NCBI GenBank assembly: GCA_019637075.1
Contig: JAHBWI010000001.1
Span: 744,001 to 808,000, forward strand
Length of the DNA stretch: 64,000 bases
From: Nitrospiraceae bacterium
Lineage (GTDB): Bacteria; Nitrospirota; Nitrospiria; Nitrospirales; Nitrospiraceae
Direction of reading: 5' to 3'
Shown here one piece after another: positions 44,704 through 52,561 of this stretch. The position numbers and the translations under genes are program-made. The first letter of the stretch is position 1. Each line of letters starts with the position of its first letter. The notes beneath the pieces were generated by a model. The model saw only the letters and a list, made by a program, of their open reading frames with translations, was not told the origin of the DNA and ran no database searches.

Positions 44704-46383
44704 ATGAGTACCCGCCTACGGTCAGCTCTACTCGCACTCTGCGGCACCTTGGCTGCGGTCCAGCCGTCGATCGCCGATCCCTTGTCGAACCGCTCCGAGG
44801 CACAGGTTCTTGAAGAGGCCAAAGCCATCTGGGACAGCGGTTCCCCGAGCCGCGCGCTCGACCTCCTGGATGAAGGGCTGCAAGACCACCCAAATGCACT
44901 GATGCTGCACAAGCTCCGTGGCGACATCCTTACGGCATCACGCCGTCCCAAGGATGCCGTGCGGGCCTACGACTCGGCTCTTGCCGAGCAGCCCTCTGCC
45001 CTGAATGCGCGTTGGGCAAAATGGAGCACCTTGTTACGCTGGGGGCAGCAGGCAGATGCCGCCGCCGAACTTCAGCGGATCGCAGACATCGACCACCAGA
45101 ATCCACTGACGCATCTGCGACTGGCACAGGAACTCCGCCGACTTGACCGTCTCGAAGAATCGCTGGAGTCCTACCAAAAGGCCGTCGACTTGGTTCCGGA
45201 TGTGCTGAGTTGGCGCCTCGCAATGGCGAGAGCCCGCTTCGACGTCTTGGATATCGAAGGTGCAGACCGAGATGTTCGTCATGTCCTTCAGCACGTCCCC
45301 CCGGGATCACCGCTGGAATCACCGGCCCGCAACCTGCTGGCGGTTCTCTACGGACCGGAGCGAGGCCGCCGGTTCATCCGTAGCTTTGCAGCCGACGGCA
45401 CGCCGGCGCAGCGGAAGGAATGGGCCGCGATCCGCGCCGATGCTTGGAACCTCTTTTCCATCGGCCGCTTCGCCGAAGCCGAACCGATCTATCGCCGCAT
45501 CCTTGCGCTCAACCCGATGGATGCGAACGCCGTGCATCAGCTCGGCCTCAGCCTGATGAAACTCGGCCGCTGCAGCGAGGCAATCACGGTGTTTCGCAGC
45601 GTGGCAAATCTCGAGATCGGTGACGAGGAATACGCCGACACGGTCTTCCGAATGGGGCAATGCTTGGTTGAACTTCAGCGGTGGGAGGATGCCTTCGTCC
45701 ATTTCCAAATTCTGTACGACGCGGCCGTAGAGTTTGAAACGAACAATAAGAACATCGACTTACCTCCCGGCATGCGGGTCCTGAGCAAAGACAAGCTGGG
45801 AGAGTGGCTGGCCAAGGTAAAACCCCATGTACCGGATGCCGATAGCATGGTGGCCAAAGAGCAGCCCTTTGCCAAGACCGTATCGGAAGACGAGCTCTAC
45901 GCGAAGATCGCTGCGATGCGGTTGACCCACAAACCGCTGGAGACTCGCGCCTCGCTCATGGGACGCGACTCCGACTTTAGCTGGTTTCGCTATGTCATTC
46001 CTGCAACCAAGGTACTGCGGGATGATTTTCCAACCGGTGCCCACGATTTCGTGCCGATCAACCCAAGTGACACCTTCCCTGCCGCCCAATCGGAAATATT
46101 CCTGGTGTTCGGATTGGTGTCGGATTCATACGATGCGGTGCCGCTTTCGACGAGCTGCTACCTCGAGCGATCAGAAACGACAGGGGAACAGCAACCAGCC
46201 GCGCAAGACCGGGTCGTAATGGCGATGAGCGATCAATCCGGCTATTTTCGATTATCCCGTCCTCAGGGGGGATGGTTGCCGGGCCTCTACCGCTGCGGCC
46301 TCTTCGAGGGAGAGTATACCTCCGCGTACGACCAGGTAGATGAGACTCGTTTTCGCATCGTGATGCAGGATCAGTCCTCGTAG
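44704..46383 (+). CDS. Exported TPR-repeat protein
   Basis: 559 aa with a signal peptide (ALLALCGTLAAVQPSIADP). Residues about 38-320 are tetratricopeptide repeats, clear in ALDLLDEGLQDHPNALMLHKL, LEESLESYQKAVDLVP and AEPIYRRILALNPMDANAV. The C-terminal 180 residues have no recognised domain and may be a beta-rich binding module. The ATG at 44704 is chosen because the signal peptide begins there. TPR proteins act as scaffolds; the partner is unknown. Confidence 0.82.
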   Translation: MSTRLRSALLALCGTLAAVQPSIADPLSNRSEAQVLEEAKAIWDSGSPSRALDLLDEGLQDHPNALMLHKLRGDILTASRRPKDAVRAYDSALAEQPSALNARWAKWSTLLRWGQQADAAAELQRIADIDHQNPLTHLRLAQELRRLDRLEESLESYQKAVDLVPDVLSWRLAMARARFDVLDIEGADRDVRHVLQHVPPGSPLESPARNLLAVLYGPERGRRFIRSFAADGTPAQRKEWAAIRADAWNLFSIGRFAEAEPIYRRILALNPMDANAVHQLGLSLMKLGRCSEAITVFRSVANLEIGDEEYADTVFRMGQCLVELQRWEDAFVHFQILYDAAVEFETNNKNIDLPPGMRVLSKDKLGEWLAKVKPHVPDADSMVAKEQPFAKTVSEDELYAKIAAMRLTHKPLETRASLMGRDSDFSWFRYVIPATKVLRDDFPTGAHDFVPINPSDTFPAAQSEIFLVFGLVSDSYDAVPLSTSCYLERSETTGEQQPAAQDRVVMAMSDQSGYFRLSRPQGGWLPGLYRCGLFEGEYTSAYDQVDETRFRIVMQDQSS

Positions 46384-46410
46384 TCCTCCTCCGAGCCATT
46401 GCCGCCTTCC

Positions 46411-46431
46411 CTGCTCATCGTGACTGAGCAG
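46411..46431 (+). terminator. Weak hairpin after the TPR gene
   Basis: A perfect 7-bp stem (CTGCTCA / TGAGCAG, 7-nt loop) lies 27 bp after the stop. No T-run follows, so termination is uncertain. Confidence 0.35.
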
Positions 46432-46469
46432 CATTGAGTCCCCCCTCGTGGATGTGCTTTGATGGCGCC

Positions 46470-47015
46470 ATGCCCTCATTTCCCATCCTTACGACACAGC
46501 GGCTGTCCCTCAGACAGTTCACCCAGGCGGACGCCGGAGATATCCAGCATCTCGTGTCCTCGAAGGAAGTCGCAGCAGGCACCTTTCTCCCCCATCCCTA
46601 TGAAACGGGATTTGCGGAGCAATGGTTGGCGGAACGGCAGACCGCCTACGAGCAAGGCATCGCAATTTCATTCGCCATCGTCCTGGCAAGTCCGCAACGC
46701 CTCATCGGGTCGATCAGTCTCGACATCGTCTCGCCGCACCAGCACGCACGGATGGGTTACTGGCTGGGCATCGCCTATTGGAATCAAGGGTACTGTACCG
46801 AAGCCGTCAAGGCCGTGCTGCAGTACGGATTCACGGGACGCCAACTGCACAGGATTTATGCTCCGCACTTCAAGGGAAACGAAGCCTCGGGCCGCGTGCT
46901 GCAAAAGGTCGGCATGACCTACGAGGGGCGGATGCGCGAACACTATGTCCGGTTCGGACAGTATGTGGATCTCGAACTATACGGGATGCTGCGGCGAGAG
47001 TTCGGATTGCTGTAA
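46470..47015 (+). CDS. RimJ/RimL-type GNAT N-acetyltransferase
   Basis: 181 aa. The order LTTQRLSLRQFTQADAGDIQ, RLIGSISLD, MGYWLGIAYWNQGYCTEAV and NEASGRVLQKVGMTYEGRMR is standard for this subfamily, with the acetyl-CoA loop at about residues 93-105. Substrates range from ribosomal proteins to small amines and cannot be told here. The ATG at 46470 is the start that matches the family; an earlier in-frame start at 46434 would add a short odd extension. Confidence 0.9.
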   Translation: MPSFPILTTQRLSLRQFTQADAGDIQHLVSSKEVAAGTFLPHPYETGFAEQWLAERQTAYEQGIAISFAIVLASPQRLIGSISLDIVSPHQHARMGYWLGIAYWNQGYCTEAVKAVLQYGFTGRQLHRIYAPHFKGNEASGRVLQKVGMTYEGRMREHYVRFGQYVDLELYGMLRREFGLL

Positions 47016-47043
47016 TCAACAGACGTCGAGTCGCGCAGTCAGG

Positions 47044-47071
47044 AGCTCACACTCGGTTCGTGTGAGCTTTT
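47044..47071 (+). terminator. Rho-independent terminator for the GNAT gene
   Basis: A perfect 9-bp stem, AGCTCACAC / GTGTGAGCT, with a 7-nt loop, is followed directly by TTTTCC. It overlaps the last codon of the convergent DUF2127 gene. Confidence 0.75.
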
Positions 47072-47535
47072 CCCTCACGCAGGGTATGGGCCCGCAGCTG
47101 GCCGATCAAATAGAAGACGATGCCCACATTCACGAACAGGACCGCTACGCGCACAACAGAAGGCCGTTCGACGAGTTCATACAGCTCAACCGGTACCAAC
47201 AGACTCGTCGAGAGCACCGTGAGGTAGGCGGCCCAGCCGAACTCCAGCCACAGCCCGACCCCCTCGACTGTGAGTAGCGCGGCATAAGCCAGGCTGACCA
47301 GTGCGGCGACTTGCAGGCTGTGGGGTTGGAGCGCGTCGACTCTCAGCACCATTCCATGAATGAAGCGCGAATCCGCATCGAGGTGGAGCGCTTCTATCAG
47401 CAGCGAAAATACCGTGGCGACTTCGACATGAACCAGCTTCAAGAGCCCCAAGCCGAGGGCCAGCAGCAGACCGCCCTTCAGAAGTTTGAACAGGGCGATC
47501 GCGGCCATCCCAGGATGCTGTCGCCGGGAATTCAT
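47047..47535 (-). CDS. DUF2127 integral membrane protein
   Basis: 162 aa with four hydrophobic segments: near residues 10-30, 60-80, 85-105 and 120-140. AIALFKLLKGGLLLALGLGLL and PVELYELVERPSVVRVAVLF are typical of the DUF2127 family of inner-membrane proteins of unknown function. The ATG at 47535 is preferred over a GTG 48 bp upstream because the family starts with the first helix. The terminator of the convergent gene overlaps its 3' end. Confidence 0.82.
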   Translation of the reverse strand: MNSRRQHPGMAAIALFKLLKGGLLLALGLGLLKLVHVEVATVFSLLIEALHLDADSRFIHGMVLRVDALQPHSLQVAALVSLAYAALLTVEGVGLWLEFGWAAYLTVLSTSLLVPVELYELVERPSVVRVAVLFVNVGIVFYLIGQLRAHTLREGKAHTNRV

Positions 47536-47594
47536 GTTGAGGTTTGCCGAAGGTATCGAGAGAGAGGGCGTCACCCCCTGCACCGATTGCCCGT

Positions 47595-48572
47595 CTAAAA
47601 TCCGAGCTCCTTCTCGAGATCCCCCTTCTTCTTGTCGAACTGCCGCTGCTCGGCCTGGCTTTGTTCCTTGATCGCGCCCTTTACCTGCTCGCCGGATTTT
47701 TCCATGGCATGACGCGAGGCATCGATCTTCTTCTGAAGCTGAGCTGCCTTCTCGTTCGCCTTCGACGACCCGGCAAATTTGTAGTATCCGGCAGCATTGG
47801 CTTGGGTAAACGTCGAGTCGGATCGCGCAATAATCGTATCACCACGTTGTTCGGCCCGCTCTCGAGCAGACTTGTCGCCCCCAGGCAAGAACGCCATCCA
47901 TTGCGCAGCGGTCCGCAGTTTTTCAAGTGACTTGGCAGCGGCCATCCCGACTTCCACGCCGCTGCCTGAGAGGCCCTTGGCATCCTGTTCTTCAGCCTTC
48001 ATGAGTCGATCCGCCGCGGAGGAAGCCATTCGTTGCAACTCTTGTCGATAAGCAGGAGGCGAGGCAAAGGGTTGGCGCTGCCCGGTCTTCGAATCCGGGG
48101 CGTTCCATCGGTTGTGATCCACACTTGAGGCGACCTTGAACAGAGCGAGATCGTCCGCCTTCGCCTGCAACGCCTTCAGCATCACCCGGTTGGCTTCGCC
48201 ATACTCACCGATCGCCTCGAAGTATTGAAACGCCGAGGCCTGGCCGTCTGAGCGCACCGGGTCGGACGAATACCACAGGCCTTTTGCCTCGGCCGCCTTG
48301 GCCAGCTCACGCCCCAACTTGGGCACGTTCGCCTTCGCCCGATCCCACGCACTCTTGTCATACTGGTCGATACAGTCATTCCCCAGGATCGAACGATAGA
48401 CCACGAACAATTCACCCGGCTTTCCGGCCTGTTCAGCCCTCTTCAGTGCGGCGGCCGCCGCCTTGGCGTTTTTCTGTTCTTCATCGCCCAGACAGGGGTC
48501 GTCCGCTCGCGCCGCAGACAGGGGCAGCGCGACCAGCAATGAAACACAAACCATGATTCCGGTGAGTCTCAT
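47595..48572 (-). CDS. Exported helical protein of unknown function
   Basis: 325 aa with a signal peptide (VSLLVALPLSAARADDP). The mature protein is largely helical and charged, with DDPCLGDEEQKNAKAAAAAL at the start and a predicted coiled coil at the C-terminus (KANEKAAQLQKKIDASR and EQSQAEQRQFDKKKGDLEKE). No enzymatic motif. It is followed in the same direction by no close gene and preceded by the DUF4412-like gene 11 bp away, so those two are probably one operon. Confidence 0.72.
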   Translation of the reverse strand: MRLTGIMVCVSLLVALPLSAARADDPCLGDEEQKNAKAAAAALKRAEQAGKPGELFVVYRSILGNDCIDQYDKSAWDRAKANVPKLGRELAKAAEAKGLWYSSDPVRSDGQASAFQYFEAIGEYGEANRVMLKALQAKADDLALFKVASSVDHNRWNAPDSKTGQRQPFASPPAYRQELQRMASSAADRLMKAEEQDAKGLSGSGVEVGMAAAKSLEKLRTAAQWMAFLPGGDKSARERAEQRGDTIIARSDSTFTQANAAGYYKFAGSSKANEKAAQLQKKIDASRHAMEKSGEQVKGAIKEQSQAEQRQFDKKKGDLEKELGF

Positions 48573-48583
48573 TGTGTTCCTCC

Positions 48584-49330
48584 CTATCGTCCGAACAACC
48601 CCTTCAACATCTTGTTCATATCGACGGGAGCCTCCTCTTCACTTGTCTTCCTCTCGCTGCGCTCCCGCGACGGCCGGCGTTCTCTCGGCTGCTCCTCGCG
48701 CGCCCCTTTCATCATCTCTTCGAGGTTGGGCATGCCGCTTTGGCCCATCATCGCACCCATATCATTTTTCGTGAGCCCGGGTGGGATTTCGAACAATGCC
48801 GGGTCCTGCTTCTCGATTTTGACATTCGACAGCTCCAACGCAATCCGTACCTTTCGATCGCCCTCCTTCGAGAGCATATCGGTCTTGACGACGACTCCCT
48901 CTTTCGTCGTCCAGAAGAATCCTCCGAACTTCGACCCATCCTTCTTGACTGCAATCACCTTCGTCTTCGTCGTCTTCATGCCGTTGATGACTTCCTGGCC
49001 GACCTCGGTTTGCTCCTGAATATCGAACCCCTCGAGCCCGGAAGACTTCGACTGGTCGAACGGCATTTCCATGTACATATCGCCGATGAGCTGCCACATG
49101 ACTTGCTTATCTTTGCGGATGATGGTGACACCCCCCTCCGCCCCACCCATTTCCATCCGCTGTTTCCCAGGCGCCTGATAGAGGCGAGACTTCACCGTCA
49201 TACCACCCTCGGTCTCCATCACACTGTCGGCCGAATACTCGACCGTAGACTCCACAGGCGGCATAGCCCAGCTCGTCAGGGGGACAAGCAACAATGCAAC
49301 AATCGCGGCGGCGAGACCAGACAATTTCAT
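48584..49330 (-). CDS. Exported DUF4412-like protein
   Basis: 248 aa, preceded by GAAGGAGGA. The signal peptide ends at SWA-MPPVES. The mature part (VEYSADSVMETEGGMTVKSR, KQRMEMGGAEGG, QVMWQLIGDMYMEMP) follows the pattern of DUF4412/LolA-like beta proteins. These often bind hydrophobic molecules in the periplasm. The C-terminus is a charged low-complexity stretch (REEQPRERRPSRERSERK). It is cotranscribed with the helical exported protein. Confidence 0.75.
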   Translation of the reverse strand: MKLSGLAAAIVALLLVPLTSWAMPPVESTVEYSADSVMETEGGMTVKSRLYQAPGKQRMEMGGAEGGVTIIRKDKQVMWQLIGDMYMEMPFDQSKSSGLEGFDIQEQTEVGQEVINGMKTTKTKVIAVKKDGSKFGGFFWTTKEGVVVKTDMLSKEGDRKVRIALELSNVKIEKQDPALFEIPPGLTKNDMGAMMGQSGMPNLEEMMKGAREEQPRERRPSRERSERKTSEEEAPVDMNKMLKGLFGR

Positions 49331-49592
49331 GGCAAATCCTCCTTCAAGCAAGGTTCGGTGCGTCGCACGGAGAAAGGCTACGTGGGTTCACGTGACGAGT
49401 CAATATGGCGAGCCGAGGCCTGCTTGGCTGCCGTCGGATCCACGCTGCAAGGCAATCCGGCAGACAGGCGTTGACGAGCATTATTGGACAGGGTGACTGC
49501 AATTGTCTCCGCTGAGCGAGTAAGCGGCGGGAGCGCCAATCAAATACCCCATCGTAAATACTCGTTTCCTTGGGGTTGGACAGAGTGGGCAT
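49331..49592. other. Intergenic region between divergent exported-protein genes
   Basis: Together with the next 80 bases this is a 343-bp gap. I see no gene in it. Its right end holds the sigma-54 element for the small exported protein; the left end should hold the promoter of the DUF4412-like gene, but no convincing sequence stands out. Confidence 0.5.
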
Positions 49593-49608
49593 GGGCACGA
49601 GGATTGCT
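49593..49608 (+). promoter_or_regulatory. Sigma-54 promoter of the small exported protein gene
   Basis: GGGCACG-AGGA-TTGCT (GG at 49594-49595, GC at 49606-49607) matches TGGCACG-N4-TTGCW at all but one base, with exact spacing. The start site would be near 49620, giving a 54-nt leader. Confidence 0.6.
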
Positions 49609-49625
49609 CTCTCCCAGACCATTGG

Positions 49626-49653
49626 GGGCGGCACTGCCGAATCGGCGCCGCCC
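49626..49653 (+). other. Strong hairpin in the 5' leader of the small exported protein gene
   Basis: Two nested stems, GGGCGGC / GCCGCCC outside and GCCG / CGGC inside, occupy most of the leader between the predicted start site and the GAGGAGGG ribosome-binding site (about 49660). It could stabilise the mRNA or control its translation. Confidence 0.5.
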
Positions 49654-49673
49654 GTTATAGAGGAGGGACACTC

Positions 49674-50021
49674 ATGGTAGTGACCGGAACAACTCGTTTG
49701 ACGGCAGCGACACTGACCTTCGGCTTGGCAGCACTGCTTGTTGTCAACATCGCCAAGGCGGAATCACCGCAGGCATCAGAGCAAATGGACACGGCCCCGG
49801 GGCCGGCATATGCGATGGTGGACGGGAAGGTCACCAAAATCGACGGTGACGTGTACACCGTGGAAAGCGGCGGGGCTGCCTATCTCGACAGTGGAATCAA
49901 ACCAACGGAGATGCGCATTTACGTGGGCCAGCAGACCCAGAAAATAAGGGGCGAGAAAAAGGTGGGAGACAAGATTCGCGCCGAAGTTACGCGTGGGGGC
50001 TTCGCAAACTTCATTCAGTAA
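49674..50021 (+). CDS. Small exported protein of unknown function
   Basis: 115 aa, ribosome-binding site GAGGAGGG. The signal peptide (LTFGLAALLVVNIAKAES) is followed by a short linker and a compact domain (DGKVTKIDGDVYTVE, EMRIYVGQQTQKIRGEKKVGDKI). That domain looks like a small beta-barrel of the kind seen in other short periplasmic proteins. It is monocistronic: a sigma-54-like promoter and leader hairpin precede it and a strong hairpin follows it. Probably abundant and conditionally expressed; the role is unknown. Confidence 0.75.
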   Translation: MVVTGTTRLTAATLTFGLAALLVVNIAKAESPQASEQMDTAPGPAYAMVDGKVTKIDGDVYTVESGGAAYLDSGIKPTEMRIYVGQQTQKIRGEKKVGDKIRAEVTRGGFANFIQ

Positions 50022-50029
50022 CCGCTGAC

Positions 50030-50067
50030 TGAGGCCCGAGGCGGCCGCAGCGCCGGCTCGGGCCTCA
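50030..50067 (+). terminator. Strong hairpin after the small exported protein gene
   Basis: A perfect 11-bp stem, TGAGGCCCGAG / CTCGGGCCTCA, with a 16-nt GC-rich loop, begins 8 bp after the stop. No T-run follows. It lies between two convergent genes and may serve both. Confidence 0.6.
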
Positions 50068-50098
50068 CGACCACACGCCTCAGAACCCCTTTCAGCCA

Positions 50099-50494
50099 TC
50101 AATATTCCGACAACTGCTCGACGGCATCGGAGAGGCCTCGAAATGCAGCAATCGTGTTGCGCATCTTCAACCATTCGATGAGTTCGAGGCGAAGCGTCCG
50201 ATTCAGGCGCTGCTGAGCCTCGAGAGGAAGCCGAACAAATTCGACCCCGAAGTGATGGCCGTTGACCCAGGTGATCCTGCCACGCTCGATTGGGAGCGCG
50301 GCTGCCTGATCATCCATCAACAGGCTCACGCGAACCTCACTGCCACACAACACCTCGCGATCGCAGCTGACCGAACAACCTTTGAACGACAGGTTCATCA
50401 GGATCCCTTCACCGACGAAGGGGGCCCCGCCGAAGATCACCGGATAGTGCAGGGGAAAGCGGTAGTAGTTTCGAACGTAGCCACGCGGAGCCAT
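50099..50494 (-). CDS. PilZ-domain protein
   Basis: 131 aa. RNYYRFPLHYPVIFGG at the N-terminus and EGILMNLSFKGCSV match the PilZ pattern RxxxR...(D/N)xSxxG, though the first motif is RNYYR and the second has N in place of D. PilZ proteins bind cyclic di-GMP and adjust motility or polysaccharide synthesis. The ATG at 50494 is chosen because the domain begins directly after it. A link to the polysaccharide locus is possible but is only an inference. Confidence 0.78.
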   Translation of the reverse strand: MAPRGYVRNYYRFPLHYPVIFGGAPFVGEGILMNLSFKGCSVSCDREVLCGSEVRVSLLMDDQAAALPIERGRITWVNGHHFGVEFVRLPLEAQQRLNRTLRLELIEWLKMRNTIAAFRGLSDAVEQLSEY

Positions 50495-50599
50495 CTCCAC
50501 CTCCAGACGACGGATGGTATCGGCAGCGGAGGTCCCGCGGTATCCTACCTTAGAAGGGACAAACCCGTTTCCATTCAACCGAACCGGTCAAACGGATCG

Positions 50600-50974
50600 C
50601 TAGAACAAAAACCCCATCATGGTCCTCGTTTGCCATTCAGCCCTCAGGTCGGAATGGACGACGTGGTAGTAAGCCTGCACGGAGACGCTCATCGACTGAC
50701 GATCCCATACAAACGCGCGCCCGACTTCTCCTCCCACGGGCGCGATCCACCTGTTTCGCGCAGCCCCCTCCCAATCTGCCGTGATGATTGGGGCGGATGT
50801 GAGGAACCAGCCCTGCGCGAGGTTGTAGTTCGCAAACGGCTGCAGGAGGAACTGGCTGACTCCGGAATGACGGGCCCCGCCGGAAAAAGACCACCGTTCA
50901 CGGGACTCATCCTGACCATCAGGACCGCCGAGTCCGGTCGCCGTGCCGGCACCGGTGCCGGTCCACTCCTCTTG
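50600..50974 (-). pseudogene. Remnant of an outer-membrane transporter-like protein (C-terminal part)
   Basis: The minus-strand frame from 50974 to the stop at 50600 reads GVSQFLLQPFANYNLAQGWF, then LTSAPIITADWEGAARNRW and APVGGEVGRAFVW, and ends TRTMMGFLF. This matches the C-terminal third of a family of outer-membrane beta-barrel 'transporter' proteins often annotated as MetA-pathway-of-phenol-degradation-like. An in-frame stop lies just upstream (50975-50977), further stops follow, and no start codon or N-terminal barrel is found. It is therefore a decayed gene. Confidence 0.65.
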
Positions 50975-51245
50975 CTATTCGCCGATGTGGGAATGTTGGT
51001 TCATTGCGGAGATCCCAGCCTAGTAGCGAACCATACGGAACGCGGGGATCGGTGTGGCCCGGCCGGCGCATTGCCTACCTTCTCTTCTTGTCACGCAATG
51101 GACTGAGGGTGCAGATTGACGCATAGGCGAAGTCCGCCCGACCGTCCCGGTTGCGATGTCGGACGGATCTCAGTAGGCTGCGAACCATCTCATCATCGAG
51201 GTCATGAAATCGACGCCCCCTAGACAACCAGAGAAAGGGATGAGC

Positions 51246-51794
51246 ATGGGCAAGATCAACGCACGGAACGTAGCAGGCCGATTTTCAGCATTAGGGTACT
51301 GGCCTCAAATCCTCCTGTCCGTCCTACTGATCACTCTCCAGGGCTGCGTAGGGCTCGGGGCCTGGACCCTCGGCACTCGCACCAGCATGGAGGACAACCA
51401 GGCCATTCAGCCGACGAGAGGCACGGTTGCTCCACGTAAGACAACGCCCGAACCAATCATCGTTTCTGCGACTGATCTCCAAACCCATTGGGGCAAGCCG
51501 GATGAGATAACGACCCGGAAGGACGGCAGCGAAGAGTGGATCTATAAAATCGATGGGCTGCGCTGGTCCGGAATGGTGCTCTATGTCGTCATCATTCCCC
51601 TCCCCGCGATGGTCCCAGTCGGTTCACAATACCTTTCTGTTCTCATGGATCACGGACAAATCGTACGAGTCACAAGAGTCGACTGGGCATTCAAAGGGGG
51701 AGCCTACTGCGGGTACTTCGGCATGATGTATGGGCACCTTGGCTGCGGCACCGGCTCTTTCGAGGAATCACAGGCGTCAGGACATGAGTCATAG
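51246..51794 (+). CDS. Putative lipoprotein of unknown function
   Basis: 182 aa. The signal sequence ends in the lipobox LQGC (cysteine near residue 34), so it is likely an outer-membrane lipoprotein. The mature part has LQTHWGKPDEITTRKDGSEE and WIYKIDGLRWSG, recalling small SmpA/BamE-like lipoproteins, and a hydrophobic stretch (VLYVVIIPLPAMVPVG). ATG 51246 is chosen because GAGAAAGGG lies 6 bp upstream; 51204 and 51240 are alternatives. Function unknown. Confidence 0.7.
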   Translation: MGKINARNVAGRFSALGYWPQILLSVLLITLQGCVGLGAWTLGTRTSMEDNQAIQPTRGTVAPRKTTPEPIIVSATDLQTHWGKPDEITTRKDGSEEWIYKIDGLRWSGMVLYVVIIPLPAMVPVGSQYLSVLMDHGQIVRVTRVDWAFKGGAYCGYFGMMYGHLGCGTGSFEESQASGHES

Positions 51795-52120
51795 CCGAAT
51801 AATCACCTGCCATGGACGGCGGGCAAATGTGGCTCTTTCATAAGCCGGCTCAGGACCGGATGCTCCATCGAACGCATTCCCCCAATTCCACCACCGGTCG
51901 ATCCGCTCTCTCTTGAATATCCAAGCGATCGGCCGATCGAAACATCCTCCTGTGGAGTTTTTCCATGCCGCTCTGGAAATTCTCCCCACTCCATCAGGCA
52001 CGCACGGCTTATCACTTTACCTACTTCATTACATATAGCTCGCAATACATGGATTATATTGACAACTATAAATCATCACCTCAAAGATTCTCCAGGCATG
52101 CTCCGTGCTGATGCTGTTAC
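51795..52120. other. Intergenic region upstream of the RND operon
   Basis: No gene seen in about 326 bp. It becomes AT-rich from about 52010 onward, fitting a promoter region. It contains a 14-bp perfect palindrome, CGATCGGCCGATCG (51926-51939), of unknown meaning, about 185 bp ahead of the response-regulator gene. Confidence 0.5.
52043..52071 (+). promoter_or_regulatory. Candidate sigma-70 promoter of the RND operon
   Basis: TATAAA (52066-52071) is preceded at 17 bp by a weak AATACA (52043-52048). A start near 52078 would give a 46-nt leader. The AT-rich context supports it; the -35 is poor. Confidence 0.3.
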
Positions 52121-52123
52121 TTG

Positions 52124-52561
52124 ATGACACTTCATCCCTGCATACTGCTGGTCGACGACAGTCCCGGCGAATGCGAACTCTTCGGTCGAGCCCTTGTCCA
52201 GGCCGGGGTCCAGGCCGAACTGGTGGTCACCGACGGCAACCGCTCCGCCATGAAATACCTCAACGATCACATCAACGGAGATGAGCCAACCCTCGTATTG
52301 CTTGATCTGAAACTGAGAGGAGAATTGGGACTGGATACCTTGCGGCAGATCAAACAAGACATCCGCTTTTTGCACATCCCGGTCGTCATCCTGACCAGCT
52401 CCGACGATGCTCGAGACCTGCAATCCTGTTATCGCGCCGGGGCCAATGGCTATGTGATCAAACCCAGCACCTTCGACGAATTGGTTCAGTGCACCGGAGA
52501 TCTCTGCCGATACTGGATAAATCGAAACCGTACCCCTGACATAACGGAAGCCCGATGTTGA
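52124..52561 (+). CDS. Single-domain response regulator (CheY/Rcp1-like)
   Basis: 145 aa, receiver domain only. D11-D12 bind the metal, D61 (LVLLDLKLRGELG) is the phosphoryl acceptor, and T91 and K113 (YVIKP) complete the active site. The layout (LKLRG..GLDTLRQIK) is like Rcp1-type regulators, which pair with phytochrome or hybrid kinases. No output domain, so it must act through a partner. The start is ATG 52124 (a TTG lies one codon upstream). Its end overlaps the RND pump gene by 7 bp, which is an unusual arrangement. Confidence 0.9.
   Translation: MTLHPCILLVDDSPGECELFGRALVQAGVQAELVVTDGNRSAMKYLNDHINGDEPTLVLLDLKLRGELGLDTLRQIKQDIRFLHIPVVILTSSDDARDLQSCYRAGANGYVIKPSTFDELVQCTGDLCRYWINRNRTPDITEARC

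Noticed and set aside
49345-49370. A second possible sigma-54 element for the DUF4412-like gene on the minus strand
   Set aside because: The -24 half is CGCAC rather than GGCAC and the spacing is one base too long.
50252-51106. A 284-aa plus-strand open frame
   Set aside because: Overlaps the PilZ gene and the outer-membrane-protein remnant, both on the minus strand, and has no recognisable features.
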